Origin: Branchiostoma floridae
Taxonomy: Eukaryota; Chordata; Leptocardii; Amphioxiformes; Branchiostomatidae
NCBI RefSeq assembly: GCF_000003815.2
Contig: NC_049982.1
Span: 24,135,380-24,199,379 of the forward strand
Direction: 5' to 3'
DNA length: 64,000 nucleotides
Shown piece after piece: positions 25,405 through 39,043 of the stretch. The translations under genes were made by a program, and so were the position numbers. The notes beneath the pieces were generated by a model that saw only the letters and a program-made list of their open reading frames with translations, did not search any database and had not been told where the DNA came from. The first letter of the stretch is position 1, and every line of letters begins with the position of its first letter.

Positions 25405-25494
25405 GAGGCCACACCAATTTCAAATGTTGCTTCCTGAATCTGCCTGTCCATTTTTTTCATTTTCTGAGAAGCAATAAATTAATTTGGTGTGGCC
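25405..25494. mobile_element. GGCCACACCAATTT MITE, deleted copy
   Basis: Ends GGCCACACCAATTT and AATTTGGTGTGGCC are inverted. It shares ends with the 355-bp element at 42533-42887 and looks like an internally deleted derivative. Confidence 0.75.
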
Positions 25495-25920
25495 TAATGT
25501 CTACTTTTCATGGTAAGTCTTTGTATTTAGGGTTTACATATTTTCAATCTCAGACTCAGAGTTTGTCATACATTAGTTCAACACTAGGGCTCCCCCATTG
25601 TTTGAAATTTGCACTGTGCTGATGATTATTTTATGAGTCATGGATCTAAATTTCCCAATCAGAATGAAAAGTGCTTTTCAAGTTTTCAAGGAGGAAGATT
25701 TACAGATACTGATTGTTTTAATGCATTGAGCTTGTATCCACCCACAACATTACAGTAAGTCACTGCCCCCAGTTCTTAAGCCTCCCTACATCTACCCCAT
25801 CCTTCTTTTCTTTTAACTTGATCCTGATGTGGTCAACAGTACTGACAAGTGCATCAAGGTATGAGCCAAGAAATCATTTCATCTAAGGGCTAACAGCAAC
25901 ACTCATTGGGCTGCACAAAT

Positions 25921-26247
25921 TCAACACTAGTTCTCCTTTATCTGCGGGGTAATCAAATCTGCTGTTGTATCAAACTTCATGTATTGTAGTTTGAAACCAT
26001 CCGTCAACAGTTCACCTTTATCCAATTAGAGGTAACCTAAATCCCGTTTCAAACTACAATATTTTAAAATATTGAAGTAAACTATATCCTTTGTTACATT
26101 GTACATGAAACGACAATATTTTCAAAATCGCCAATATTTTCAAAATATTGTAGTTTGAAACCACCATCCGTCGACTTGATGTGATATCCATGTTTTTTTT
26201 TTAAACAATGGATGTCATGTAGGTTACCCCTGAGATAAATGTGAACA
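25921..26247. mobile_element. CTAGTTCACCTTTATCCG MITE, copy 2 (composite)
   Basis: Left end CACTAGTTCTCCTTTATCTG, right end TGAGATAAATGTGAAC. An inner AGTTCACCTTTATCC at 26011 and repeated CAATATTTTCAAAATATTG words suggest nested or rearranged copies. Confidence 0.7.
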
Positions 26248-26249
26248 TG

Positions 26250-29200
26250 CATGACTCATTTCTTGGTCCTTGGAACCTTTTTTTTCCAGATTTGGAAACA
26301 AAAACATGCACCATTTTAGCAGCCTGCTCATGTTGGCTAAAAGCAGTGATGACATCAGTGGCAGTCGTCATTCTCTCCTTGTGGCGGTTGATTGGCCATT
26401 ATATGGAGGTCAGGCCAAGGTGAACTTTAAGTAGGTCACTGCGGTTGTCATCACAAACCATTTCCCTGGAAACAACACTTTCGACCTCCGCCACCCCGAG
26501 TAATTCCGCGTCCGCCCTCGAAATCCCTCCGAGTAGTCAATCAGCATTCTGGCGACAACAATCACCACAAGCAGTACGCGGTCAAACAGCCTCATGGTTT
26601 AGCTTCAACTGAGGGGGTCAGGGTTGGAAACAGTCATGATTTGTTGGATATTTTTGCCTAGACTTGGAAAAGACATGCCTATAGGCAGGGGAAGGTCACA
26701 GACACACACGGAGGTACCCAAAAAGAATGACCAATTAAACCACTCTTGACAGCCCTCTTGTCGACAATCTCTATTTTGCTAGTTTCAAATCCTCTCAAAA
26801 CCGCAGGGAATTTGAATTTTCACAATTTTCTGGGGGATAATTCTGCCATTATGGAAAGTTGATGCATGCAGCATTTGTCTCATGCCTTTGGCATTTGCTA
26901 GTCAAAAGACCCCCACCCCCAATAAATCCTGGCTATGGGCATGACACATGAGCACAGCTTACCCAACCTACAACCATCTGTTAGTGTTATCCCCAGGGGA
27001 CATTCTTACCACACTCATTAACAACCAAGATTGGTTGACAGTGGCATGCAGCCAGCAGTGGTCATCTCAAATTGAGGATCTCTGTAGGCACTGAAATGTT
27101 GGAAATAAAGTTAGCGTTGTGAAAAAAGGATTCTCTTTATTCAGTCACGTACCAAACTGATAAAGCTATTCACAGAAACAGTAATACTGTCTTTTTGATA
27201 ACTAATCAACATGGTTGAGTTTCTCTCTGTCTGGAGTCCAGCTGTTGGGCATACACTGTAAGTTTGGGCTCTCTAGCAACTTTCTTTGGAACTGCAGGGG
27301 GCATTTCAGTTGCATTAAAGTGTTGCACACGTCCTTCTGGTCTTGTTACATGTACATGGTGACCATTGAGTAAGTAGTTCATTGCCTAGAACTGACCTCT
27401 GGCCTTACACTATCAGCAAAGGGATTAAAAACATTGAGTAGGAGGAAAATTTGCATCAACAGGTAGTACAGTCAACCCTGCACAAGAAACCATCTTTATA
27501 CACTCATGTTAAGTCTAACTGGCCAATGTGACAATGTGGTCCCTAATACGTCACTTTTCCCATTGGCACAAGCAACAAGGATCCTGTCACTATTGACCAC
27601 CTACCTGTCCACATAGACCAGGTGTTTTTGGTCCCCCGAGTGGTTTTTGTGGGCAGTATTGACTGCATCAACTCTCCCTAAAACTTCACCATAGAAAAGA
27701 TATGAAGGCCCGCAGGCTGTGTTGTTAATGGCTGGTGGGTGGGTGCTAGATTATTGTACTACAGGTGCCAGACGTGATCAGGATTGGGTAATCCATTATG
27801 GGCTGTTGACACCTGCGGTGGCTCGACCGGGCCACATCAATCGAATTTGTTGGTTCTAGGGCTTGAGCAGGAAAATAATTGTAAAACATTTACACAGTGC
27901 TGTCCGTGGTACTGAAAGCATTGCATACAACTGATTTTCCAGATTTCACATTTCTTAGTTTTACATGTAGTCATGCAACATGCATGATGATGCCGATGCA
28001 GCATCAGTCATCTTTGAAAACCATCCATACAAACAGTTTGTTTGTCTCATTGTGTGTTCCCCCCGGCTTTGTACCAGAGACTGTCAGGATGTGAAGGCAT
28101 CCAAATTTCTTGGGCAGACTGGTAGGATTGGAACGTTGACACATGGCCAAAAGTCAGGATAGCAAGAACAGTTGTAGACATCCAGGAGTGAAGAATGTAA
28201 TTTGAATATAGACATCTCTGTGTTACATTTTGTCAAGAAATTTACAAAAACTCTTGACTATTTCAAGGTAGCATGGCATCTTTGCTTTACTTTTTCTGTT
28301 AACTCAGTTGCACCCTAGAGACCACCTGCAGTGATGTATACTCTCACAACATGATCAGGCATGCCCCTTTCTGAGATTACAGTGTATCTTTCATGATCAA
28401 ATGCTCCAGACAGAAATCATAAAGCAGAGCTCCATCGTTATATATTTCTGTGGCCGTTATCACGTTTTGCCAGGCAAGGAGGGGGAGTAAGCCCTTATTA
28501 CTTCTTAGCAGGCTCTGAAAAAGATGAATACATCAGAACTTAGTGAAAACCATGGGTATGATCATTGGTTATGGTTTATAAGGGATGAGTTGCATTCCAG
28601 TCCCTTTTCTTAAGCCAGATTTTCACTGTTGAAAGGACTGATGATTCAAAGACTCAAAATGGCATATGTAGGTAAATATGCAAGCTGCAGTAGTCTTAAA
28701 CCATTGTAAGGCCACGGCAAGTAAATTTTAAGTATAACATCCTCTGTAGACTCCAAAGTTAGTGAGAAGGCAAAAAAAGAAGAGGGTGCCAGTGTCATCC
28801 ATAGAATCTACTTGCTGTGGCCTAAATTCATCCTTAGGCAGCTTTAGTATCTGCATGTAGTTGGTAGCAGAATGTAGTAATTGCCCTTTGGGGATTTCTA
28901 TAGTTAGAAAGACCAGAAGGCAACTGGCTGACTTTGATGTGGTAAAAATCATGCAAGGGTACACTAGAGAAATACAAAAACAAATCTTTAAGGTTAGAGT
29001 ACAATCTACAATACATTTAAAGATTAAGAAATTCTGTTGGCATATTATTTCACTCTCTCTTTGAAATGGTTCTGTGTGGGGATCAAATGAACTACAGCCA
29101 GTGTCCCCTACATTATATATCAAAACAAAGGAAAATTAGCAGTTTGCACTGTCTTTTAGTTTGTAGTTGAAACTCAGAATTACCCAGTTGAAAAGCTGGT

Positions 29201-29740
29201 GTTGTATGCTATGTGATTAGTAATTACGAAAACTGCAAGCATAAAGATGCTGCATATATTTCAACAGTGTAGGTCAACTAAGGCCAGGACGCACTGACCT
29301 ACATTTGTATAGGGCATCAGGTTACATGGACTAGAACGTAATGCACTGGGATTAGTGGGAACATATATTATAAGCGGAAAACTTCATGTATTTGTGCCTC
29401 TAAGCCCTAAAAAAGTTGTACGCAACGAAATGGGGCTACAGAAAGATGTCGTACTGAGGGATGACTGCAGGGAGAAAGATGTGAGTAGCTTGAGGAATGA
29501 GTCCAATCTACAAAATGTACTTTACATACATTTCAACAGTACTTGCTAAATGTCATAACCTTTATCTTTCATGGTGAATCAGGCACCCCGTCAGGATGAT
29601 ATTATAGATAGTCACAGTGATCTAGCGATGTCGTTACCAATTCATTAGTGGGGAGGTGATCAATCAAACATGTGAATGCATATCATGTGTAAACTGTTAA
29701 CCTTTTTACTTTACTTTGAAGGCAAGTGTTCTTTTGGACT
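26250..29740. other. Intron, no gene recognised
   Basis: CpG-containing sequence at 26440-26600 stands out but no splice-bordered frame was accepted. A strong donor-like GAT|GTGAGT at 29479 has the wrong phase for the KChIP body. The 27480-27650 block is a dispersed repeat. Confidence 0.4.
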
Positions 29741-29749
29741 TGTCTTCCT

Positions 29750-29880
29750 GTACGTGTGTTTAAGTGTGTGTTTGTGCGTGTGCTCAGGTGTGTCTGTCTG
29801 TGTGTTTGTGTATCTAAGTGTTTGTGTCTGTATGTCCGTCAGTCTTTGTGTTTGTGTTTCTCTCTCTCTCTCTATTTGTT
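29750..29880. repeat. TG-rich microsatellite
   Basis: TGTG and TCTG runs followed by (TC)n. Open frames on both strands here are artefacts. Confidence 0.85.
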
Positions 29881-30585
29881 TGTGCACTGCATTACATACA
29901 ATTGCTGCTAGAGGACACTTGCCTCTGGGAAGAAAAAAATCTTTGATTACCTTCTTTGTCATGAACGAAGTCAGCTGTCAATGTCAATGTTTTCCGCTAA
30001 TTTACATGCAGAATTGCAGAATAGCATGTCAGCATTAATGCAAAACATTCCCAAGATTATCTAATGTGGGAGTTTCTCCCTTGTAAGCCTTTCAGAATGA
30101 TAATGTTTCAAATTGAAAAATGTATTCTCTTGCAATGAAACAATAATTTGTACAAAACGACCCTGTCCTTGGTGCTGAATTTCTGTGATGATTGTCAGTT
30201 TTGTTTTCTATTGGATTGATGTCTACCAATCGTTGGCAGTTTGTTCTTCATTTGTAAAAAGTTTTTTGTTTAATACGACAGCATTTTTTATTCATGACGG
30301 GTTGGGAGCTCTCAGCTGTCTTTATCGGGTGGCAAGGACCTGCTGTTCTACTACTTTCCACTAGGTGGCACTGCAGCAAGGTGAATGCACTTCAATACAT
30401 GACTGAGTCTGCATTTCTTTCTTGACTAGACCAGTGTAGATTTGATGACATTGTGCTATCATCAGCTTCAAATGAAAGATTGAACAAGTAAACTTAATAA
30501 CCAAACAATAGCTACGAGCAGTACAGAAAGGAATTGAAGCTTGAGACAGTCCTGATGAAAACAGATACAACTGTAGGAGTGGTAC

Positions 30586-30968
30586 CAGGGCTAATTTTTT
30601 GGATTAGGAGCACTATTGCACCTAAGGTAATAAAATTGGGTGCACCCAAAAATGTTTTGGGTGCACCATATAAAATGATCATTTAAAAAGAAGTATGTTG
30701 TCATGGCACGCACACATATACAGTTTTGGGGCGTCAAACATTTTGATGAACCAAAATCCAACATCAGATTCTTAAACAAGTACTATGACAGAGATTATAT
30801 TACCTTTCTAACACTTAGATGTCAAGAATATGGTTAAAACTAGTTTATACTTTGATGTCTTTACAATATATTCACCTACGAAGATATTTGGGTGCAGAAA
30901 GAAATTGGGTGCACAGCTACAGTTTTGGGTGCATCAAGGTGCAAATGCACCTGGTATTTTGAGCCCTG
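30586..30968. mobile_element. CAGGGCT MITE with GGTGCACC interior, copy 1
   Basis: Ends CAGGGCTAATTTTT and ATTTTGAGCCCTG, flanked by GGTAC/GGTAT. The inside has repeated TTGGGTGCACC words and a TTTCTAACACTTAGATGTCA block shared with the copy at 47782. Confidence 0.85.
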
Positions 30969-31264
30969 GGTATAAAATTTGAATCAGAGTCAGGTACATG
31001 TAGTGGTTTTCTGCCTTGGCAGTGATATATGCAAAGTGAGTGTTACAGAGGGTCAGTTATCCTCCTACTGGTCCTGGGGGTTCATCGACCTTCCCAGGGG
31101 TTCGTTGACCTGACTCCTGCACATACAGTATATTCATTATCAGATATGATTGCTTCTGTTGTAAGCCAGATGCCGGATGTAATATACAGGAAGTGCAAAT
31201 TGATATGTATGTCAAAAGAAATAGATCATTAATTCAGTCTAGATGATGGTTATTATCCCCCTAT

Positions 31265-31400
31265 CTCATTAGGGATATCCCTGTACCTCAACTCTGGTAG
31301 CATCCTCACAGTTGAGTACCTTGTTCCTATCAATTGGTGACTTGAGATCTAGATATCTCAGTTCAGTCCTGGGAGGTCATCACTGTTAATGCTACACACA
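31265..31400 (+). mobile_element. tRNA-derived SINE, diverged copy
   Basis: TCCCTGTACCTCAACTCTGG and AGTTCAGTCCTGGG match the box A and box B regions of the SINE at 11490. Confidence 0.55.
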
Positions 31401-32210
31401 CCTTTTGCATGGGAAGTAGAATGGGTTACAATGTTTAAGGAGGTGCCTTGAACACATTAAAGCGCTGCAACTCAAATGCAATACATGTAAGTCTTAGACA
31501 CTTAGCTACTTTGTTTCATAATTCTTACAAATTGTTTCCCTCTTTACATGTAAACTCCAACTTGTGGACTCATCCAAACTTGAACTACGTAACTGTCCAA
31601 CACAACTTGCGTGTGGGCACCTTCTCGCTTTGATCCATTAAACAGGTATGTCAAACTTGCTCTTGGGTTTAGAAGAATGTGTTCTTGGTGTCAGATGAAT
31701 GGAAAGACAACTATCGGATGTGTGTGTCATGTCACAGAAATGCCATCTAGTGTTTACATTGAGTACTGCAAGTACATGTTTGTGCTATCTTACTGTACAT
31801 GTAACTGACTAAGAGAAATGCCATCTGGTGTGTGCCTTGAGTATTGCATGAATGAATAAACAAATTAATGATTGATTTCTTATTGTGTCATGCATGTGGT
31901 GACAACCCAGGCTGTATGTGCTTATGATACACCATACTCATGAATTTTCATGTTACCCCAGTAGATTTATGAATTGGCCAGTTACATGTAAGCCCTATAG
32001 CCTAGGCAAAGTAGTGTGCTCTGCAAACATTTATCTGATTAAGGAAATTTTACGATGATTTCCAGTGATTCCATATAAAATTTCCAGAAGAGAAATAATA
32101 TGATCAATATGTGAAGTCTTTCCTTTATGTAACTGAATGAATTCACAATCCTGGTATAAAACTCTTATAAAAGTGAAAAAAATGCTACAGAGGGTTTCAA
32201 CGTTCCAGGG

Positions 32211-33170
32211 GATACAAACACTTCTGATGGTATGAAAACTACTGGGGGTAGGAAACTGCTGGGGGTACAAAATGTACGGACACTACTGGGTCTCAGACAC
32301 TACTGGGGGAATGGACACTAGCAGGGGTACTGGCACCTCTGGAGGTACGGACACTTCTGGAGGCACTGACACTACTGGGGGTAGGAATGCTACTGGGGAT
32401 ATGGATCCGGACACAACTAGAGATATGGACACTACTGGGGGTACAGACACTACTGGGGATACAGATACTACTGGGAGTACAGCCACTTCTTGGGCTTGCG
32501 GGGGGTATGGACATTTTTGGGGTTATGACATTTCTGGAGTTTTAAGGACATTTCTGGGAATACAGACTGTGTTTACGAACACTACTTGGGGTACGGACAT
32601 TTCTGGGGGTATGGACTGTGACTTCTTGGGTACAGACACTTCTGGGGTTTAATGGACACTACTGGGGGTACGGACATTTTTTGGGTACGGACACTTCTAT
32701 GGGTATGGAAATTTCTGGGGGTATGGACATTACTGAGGGTATGGCCACTACTCATGGTACAGACACTACTGGGGGGTATGGACAGTTCTTGGATTACTGA
32801 CACTACTGGGGGTACGGAAATTTCTGGGGGTACCGACATTTTGGGGGGTACGGACGTTTTGGGTGTACGGACATTTTTGGGGTAAGGACATTCATGGGGT
32901 ACAGACACTACTAGGGGTACATACACTACTGGGGGCACAGACACTGGGATACGGACACTTCCTGGGATACGGACACTTCCTGTGGTACGGACACTTCTGG
33001 GGGTACGGACACTTCTGGGGGTATGGACACTTCTGGGGGTATTTACATTACTGGGGTATGGACAGTTCTTGGCTACGGACTCTTCTGAGAGTATGGAGAG
33101 TGCGGAGTCTATGTCTGGGTTCGGACACTACTTGAGGTATGGACAGTACAGTGGATAAGGACACTACTTT
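32211..33170. repeat. 18-bp minisatellite, array 2
   Basis: Imperfect copies of GGGGGTACGGACACTTCT, same family as 15735-16235. All open frames here, both strands, are repeat artefacts. Confidence 0.92.
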
Positions 33171-33574
33171 TTGGAGAGCAGGTTTTATACTCTTGGATGT
33201 AAAATTTCAATCTAAAGGAGTTGAAGACAATTCTAACATAGTCAAACAAAGGTAAGCCAAAGATGATACAAACTGAGTCATTTTGGTTCTTTTTGTTTGT
33301 ACTTACAATGCACTGCTAAAGGATCCGGAGCTAAGTTTTGTCACTTGGGTGGGAGTACTAAATTTTAAATGCCGAAAAGTTCCATATATAGGCCTCCTTC
33401 CCTGTTGAGGGTGAGATAATTTTATATTCTCTTATATTATATATCCTCTCTAACTTCCCATTTGAACCTGTGGCATTTGCAGTCTAGGGTACCTGTGGAT
33501 TGGAGATTGAAGGAGTGTCCCTGGTTGTGTTGGTGGTGGTGGAAAATGATAGTGAAGTAGCCATTAGCATTAGG

Positions 33575-33880
33575 TTTGCAATGCTTTTTGTTCCTAATTT
33601 CTTTTAGTGACCGGCTGGTCTTGCCGATGTATGTGTTTTGCAGTTGGTTTCTTCACATGTTAGTCTGTAGATTACATTGGCCTTGATACCCTTCCAAGGT
33701 TGCTCTTTTGGATGTACCAGTTTAAGCTGGAAGGTTGAGTGAGGTATGAAGTTAAAGTGGCAATGTTGAGGTTTTGGAATATCCATCTGAATATCCGTCT
33801 GAGTTTTCCCAAAACTCCTTTGGCATATGGAATGGTAATATTGACCTTGCTTCTGTCGGTCAATGGTTTGCACTGGAGTG
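33575..33880 (-). pseudogene. Penelope-like retroelement fragment (RT C-terminus to GIY-YIG)
   Basis: Read on the minus strand, one frame has VNITIPYAKGVLGKLRRIFR, a second has LVHPKEQP and ANVIYRLTCEETNC, and a third has NTYIGKTSRSLKEIR. In Penelope-like elements these motifs follow one another: the end of the reverse transcriptase, then a cysteine motif and the YIG of a GIY-YIG endonuclease. Here they are split by at least two frameshifts, so the copy is dead and 5'-truncated. Confidence 0.7.
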
Positions 33881-34299
33881 TTTTCTTACTCTTAGATCTA
33901 GAGTGGTCCGAGGATCTGAGTGCTTTGTTGAAAGTGCAGTTTGGTGGCTACACTTCCTAGGCATCTCTGCATGAGGTGTCATGCCCTGAAAAGTAGATTC
34001 AAATGCCACCCTCTCTTCTGTCACATATGGGCAGAACATAAAGTATATTCCTTAGGTACTCTTAAGATTTCTTCCTACTTAATTTCATTCGTACCTTCTA
34101 TCTACTTAACCTACTGTCATCCTATAGATCTATTTCCTCTATAGTTACAAAGATGCATGTTATATTTTTAAGATTGATTATCATTGTAATGCTTATCATG
34201 TATGCCATGTAAACATGCGTATCTCTGTATTTTGGGAGGTTACTGCTGCCGTCACTAGCATGAGCTGCCTAGGCTGACCCGTGTAATGTTTTTGTGTCA

Positions 34300-35790
34300 C
34301 TGCCAATAAAGAAGAGAGAAAGAATTTTAGGCATACCCAGAATGTGGTGAATAATGTAACATTGCGAAGCATGAAGATGCATGGAGAAAGATGGCAATAA
34401 TATGAGGGTTAATATCGTGTTAGGTGCCATAATGCCCATAGGAGATGTAGCTGTCAATTATAACCACTCAAGTCATTGAAGTCACTGAGTGTACGTGAGG
34501 AAAGAAGCAGTCTTCTGTAGTTAGTCTCAGTCTGTACATATTGTACTTACTTGTGGAATCAGGCAATATTGGCAACTACACTGCAGCTCACAAATATATA
34601 CTCTTGAGAATGAAACAGCATAATTATTTCAATTACGTACACTTTGCATTATTCATAATCATGTAATGCTTTGTTTACTTCTCTGCAGTACATTCTTTTA
34701 AGAGCTTATAGGTGTTAGGTTTCAGATCATGTTCACTGTGATGGAATTTACATGATCATGAATGATTGATTTTGAAAGCTTTCATACTCACTAAGGTTAG
34801 AAGGGTGTATATTTTGTATACAATACAACTGTAAATGTCTAACTTCATTGCATAATACATTTGTAGTTAATACTTATTATGGTTGAAAGGAATCAGGGAC
34901 TGTAAGCTGCATCTTAGTGTTATTTCTGGCACAAGCACTTTAACAGTGTCCCCTAATAAGCATTTCGTTATCAAATCATGTTTTGCCTTTTACTTTTTTA
35001 GAGAGGGATTAGTTATCAATGTCCCTTTTGGGAATTATTGATAACCATTCGGGTAGATTACTGTAAATCCATGTATCTTCACAGGGATTCAATTGGTAGA
35101 AGGGGGAAGAAGGTTTGTTAAGTTATGGGTGGAAAATGCTGTAATACAGTAAGGTAATCAGTTCAAATGCATATTTGCAGTAACTCGGAGTCAGGGAACT
35201 CACATAAAAAATAAAGCCACTGCCAAACTATCAAGATTTACAGTATACAATAAGGTTTGACCCGAATTACGCACCGTTGTAAGGTACAGCTTTATCATAT
35301 TCCCCTTAAAGTCGATGAATGCTATTAATGTGGGGCACTCAAGTCATTAAGCCATAGCGCACGCTAATCTGATGTAGACGGATTGAAATTTTAATGGTTT
35401 CCGTCGCAACGAGTCATGCTCCATCTACCAGACTCTAACACCTCGGAGTTATACGACACAAAGGTTTCTTCCAAACGTATTTCAGGGTCATAGGAAGCTT
35501 TTTATCACATGTCTATGAATTATTCATAGTATTTCAAACTGTCTAACAATGATTTGTAAAGGTGAGAATCTTGGCAGGATTTCTGAAAAGAAAAGAAAAA
35601 AAATGTCCCCCCCCCCTTTTCAGAAGGCATGAATGGTATGATCTGTTGAAGACTCTTGTGCTTGTCAGTTGACAGGTGTGAGGCTTGGCTTAAGCACTGC
35701 ATCATCTCACGTGGAAATTTTGCGCACAGTGCCAAGTTCTTGTCTACATCATTTCCCTCGCACGTCGTGCGGATGAGATTGTCTTCCTGA
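34300..35790. other. Intron, no gene recognised
   Basis: No supported feature. Confidence 0.35.
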
Positions 35791-35930
35791 CGGTGTCAGC
35801 CTGACTTGTTATTTTGCTTGAGCCCCTGATCCTCCATTTTGAGTGCTGTCTGAGTCAACCTTGTGGGGAAGTTAACTACAGAATTACGGGATGGATTTCG
35901 ATGGTCCGGACTTGTACGGTAACGAGATTT

Positions 35931-36200
35931 GTTGTTGTTACCTCCATGAAAAATGGAGTTGTTGTTTGAGTGCCTGTGTGTGCACCTGCCTGTTTGTATG
36001 TCTGTTTGTTTCTTGGGATAGTTGTCATTATAACTTGAGATTGGCTGAATGGATTGTAATGATATTTGGTACATGGCAAAGCCTTGGGAAGACGGAAGTC
36101 AAGGTCAAGTTTGGGCCTCCTGATGACTGTCCATGGTACAGCAGCATAACTTCTGGTTTTTGTCTTTTGCCCTGGGCCAGTGTAACATGCCAGAGTATGC
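35931..36200 (+). repeat. Dispersed repeat with CTCCAT hairpin and ATGGATTGTAATGATATTTGG core
   Basis: Starts with the small hairpin ACCTCCATGAAAAATGGAGT, continues through a TG/TCTG-rich stretch and the word shared with 17879-17995. The 133-codon frame across it is not supported as a gene. Confidence 0.55.
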
Positions 36201-36299
36201 AAACATGTACCCCAAATCAGAATTATAATATACACACTGGCAGGTATATTTGGACCAGGGGTATATTCTGGCCAAATTCACTGGCTTTGTAATTTCACG

Positions 36300-38330
36300 T
36301 CATATGCCTTCTCTTAATTAAAACATTTTAAAAATATTTCTGTTAACCATTTCTCTTTATTTGCTTTGTGCCATCCCGATGTCATTGTACGTATCAAACT
36401 GTATTTGCTTAGATTAATTCACTCATCCATGTGATTATGTTGCTAATTTTAGAAATTGGATCAGAGTGTCTTCTATCAATATTCATTAGATGGAGTGAAA
36501 TTCGTGTTTCAATTTCAAATCTGGATTAGATGTGTTGAACTAATAATTTGACTTTGAGTCAGAGAAATTTCATCTAGAAATGTAATTTCATACATCATCA
36601 ATTATGCATGCAAAGCAACTTTTTGTAATTATGATAGTGCCCAAATCGTTAATTTCCGAGACATACAGTATGTATACTGTGCCTAAAATATGTGTCAAGT
36701 TCCTTAAAAATGAAACTTCAAAGTCAGGGTGCGTATTTGATTTGAGATAACTGTTAAGATCAAAGGGAAAGGGACCCATAACTGCTACAGTACAACGTTA
36801 ATGTTTCTTCTACAAATGAAATGGGATATAAGCACTGCCTCTGCTACACTGCCAAATTTGAGCCACTTGGAAGGTAATTCACAAGACGATGCCGGGGAAA
36901 ATAGAGCGGTTTTGCAGACTGAAGCAAAGTCAGGAAAAAGAAGTCCTTGATTTCGGCAGAATTACCCATGGCAAAGAGAAGAAAACACTTTAAATTTGAA
37001 TTGATCTGGACATCTGGTACTGTACGTGTAACAATATTTTTTCAAAATTTGTAGAAAAAAGATTAGTTAATTAAGTTTTCCCATAATGATTTTTCATTTT
37101 AGTCCAACAGATTTGTCTATGAGTGGACATATTGTATATACCAAGGTGCATGTATCTAATAATATTTTAATCCAGAAAATAATTAAATCGTAAATAAATA
37201 CAATTCTGTACCTACACAAAAAAACAGCAAAGCTTAATATATAATAAATGTTTTAAAGCTTTTATCCTCCTGTTATTTTGACATTTCATCTTGAGGAACC
37301 ACTTTTTAAAGTCAGTGATACATGTACTTAATATCAACTTTTCTCAGCCATTCTAGACAGCTTGGAGGTAACGTAATAACCACTGGAATTTTAGCAATTT
37401 TGAGCTCAGGCTTTTAGCCTGCCAGGCATGCGTCATAGTGTCAGTGCCTTTCTGAGACTTAATATAACAAGATATTGGACGCACTAGATGCCCTTACAGT
37501 GGGGAGCAGATCCTCTGATAGGCATAATATTCTGATTGACCAGGGATGCTACTAGGTCATTTGTGGTCATACACAGTCTTCTACTGTGACCCTCTCTGAC
37601 AGTAATTTTGGCCCTCAGGATACCTTAGAATGCACTGTTTTAACTTAAGATTCTTGACAACTTGGCGCCATTGAAGGTGAATGCCCCCGGATCCCCCCTC
37701 AATAGTCGTGCCTTTGTCACTTACCCCAACTTGCCAAGAAATTTGGACAACCTATAACAAAATTTCGCTAAATCTCGTGTGTTCTGACGAACTTATATAC
37801 ATTACCTTATACACAGCATTCTTCATACAGAACAAAATGATGACCCTCTGCTGTGAAAACAGTGTCATGTTAACCTTTAGCATACTAAGGTAGCCACTTG
37901 ATACTAGATGTGTGTTGGTTAAGGGTTATGCAGCAGGGAGAAGATTGAATCCCCACGACTTGTGATTGCCCTGAGATTGCCAGAAGTTCACCCTGACAGA
38001 TATTATCAGTTCCTGCTGGAATTTTTCAAAATTTCCCAAAATTGCTATGGATTGTAATGAAGTTGTTTGAAATGAATAACTGACTGAATGAAATTAGCTG
38101 AAATTGCGTTGGATTTGGAAATGATTGTTTGGAATTTGCAGAAATTGCTAATAACACTTATATAAGCGCCCCTGCAAGCATTGTTATTCAATGTATGGAC
38201 AATTATTCAACATTCCCACACACAGAAGCAGTTGCTTAGCATTTATGTAAAACACCTAATGTACACAGTTACAATGCAAAGTTTGAAGTGTTTCTGCATC
38301 TCACACAAAATATTCTGCATTTCATCAGAT
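36300..38330. other. Intron, no gene recognised
   Basis: Only the block at about 37790-37880 is notable: it matches 42320-42410. Confidence 0.35.
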
Positions 38331-38340
38331 GTTCATGCAT

Positions 38341-38660
38341 GTGTGTGGCGCTGTGTTGCGTAACGGTAGGGTTTTAATGTTTGCCTCAATCCCCAGAGGT
38401 CCTGAGTTTCGGTCCCCATTACACATGTATGCTCTGATGTTGTACCCTAAAGCCATTAGGCACTTAACACAAGTTTCCTCACTTCACTCATGCAGAAATG
38501 AATATTACCTAGCTTCTGTAGGCTAAGGGACGTCCCCCGGCTAGGACTTTTAATGGAGGTTACCCGTGTTTGAGGACAGCCACACCTCGAGCACGTAAGA
38601 GAACCCATCACACTTACCAAAAGAGTTGGGGCCCTTCCCGGTGTGAGTGGATTAATTAAA
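38341..38660 (+). mobile_element. tRNA-derived SINE with long body
   Basis: Head GTTGCGTAACGGTAGGG and CTGAGTTTCGGTCCCC resemble box A and box B. The body includes AGAGAACCCATCACACTTAC and CCCTTCCCGGTGTGAGTGGA, which recur at 42405-42470 and, more diverged, at 59495-59590. Confidence 0.65.
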
Positions 38661-39043
38661 TGAGGCTGAAGATGCAGTTTGTAATCTTCAATACAAACCT
38701 GCGTGTTACACCTTACTGTGTTTTGCCGGGTAATATTTTGTAATTTTATAAACAACGTGAAACAAACAAAAACAAATCACTCTGAAACAACTGAAGGATC
38801 TATTATGTAGCTGCTGTATTTTACATCTTTCTGTGTAGGAAAGATTGTCTACATACCAAGCTGTATGCTAGAAATTTGACCGCACCGCAAAACAATATTC
38901 TATTCCAAGACCAAGGGATTTGATAACATCAGAGCTGCTGCAAAAAGGAATGATGGATTGGTTATCTTAGTTGCAGCCTTATCCATTCTATTGTAGTTCC
39001 AGTTCACTCCTCTGTTTGCTTCTATGCAAATAGCCTGGCACTG
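38590..39043. repeat. Duplicated block, copy 1 (empty site)
   Basis: About 450 bases from AGAACCCATCACACTTAC to CTTCTATGCAAATAG match 42405-43200 in the same order. At 38711-38717 it reads CCTTACT, the uninterrupted form of the site that holds a 355-bp transposon in copy 2. Confidence 0.85.

Noticed and set aside
26410-26595. Minus-strand frame with a signal-peptide-like start
   Set aside because: CpG-rich context is interesting but no splice partner or homology could be supported.
29405-29485. Possible exon ending GAT|GTGAGT
   Set aside because: In its open frame it ends in phase 0, and its last base T would create a TAA stop at 51978; it cannot be a KChIP first exon.
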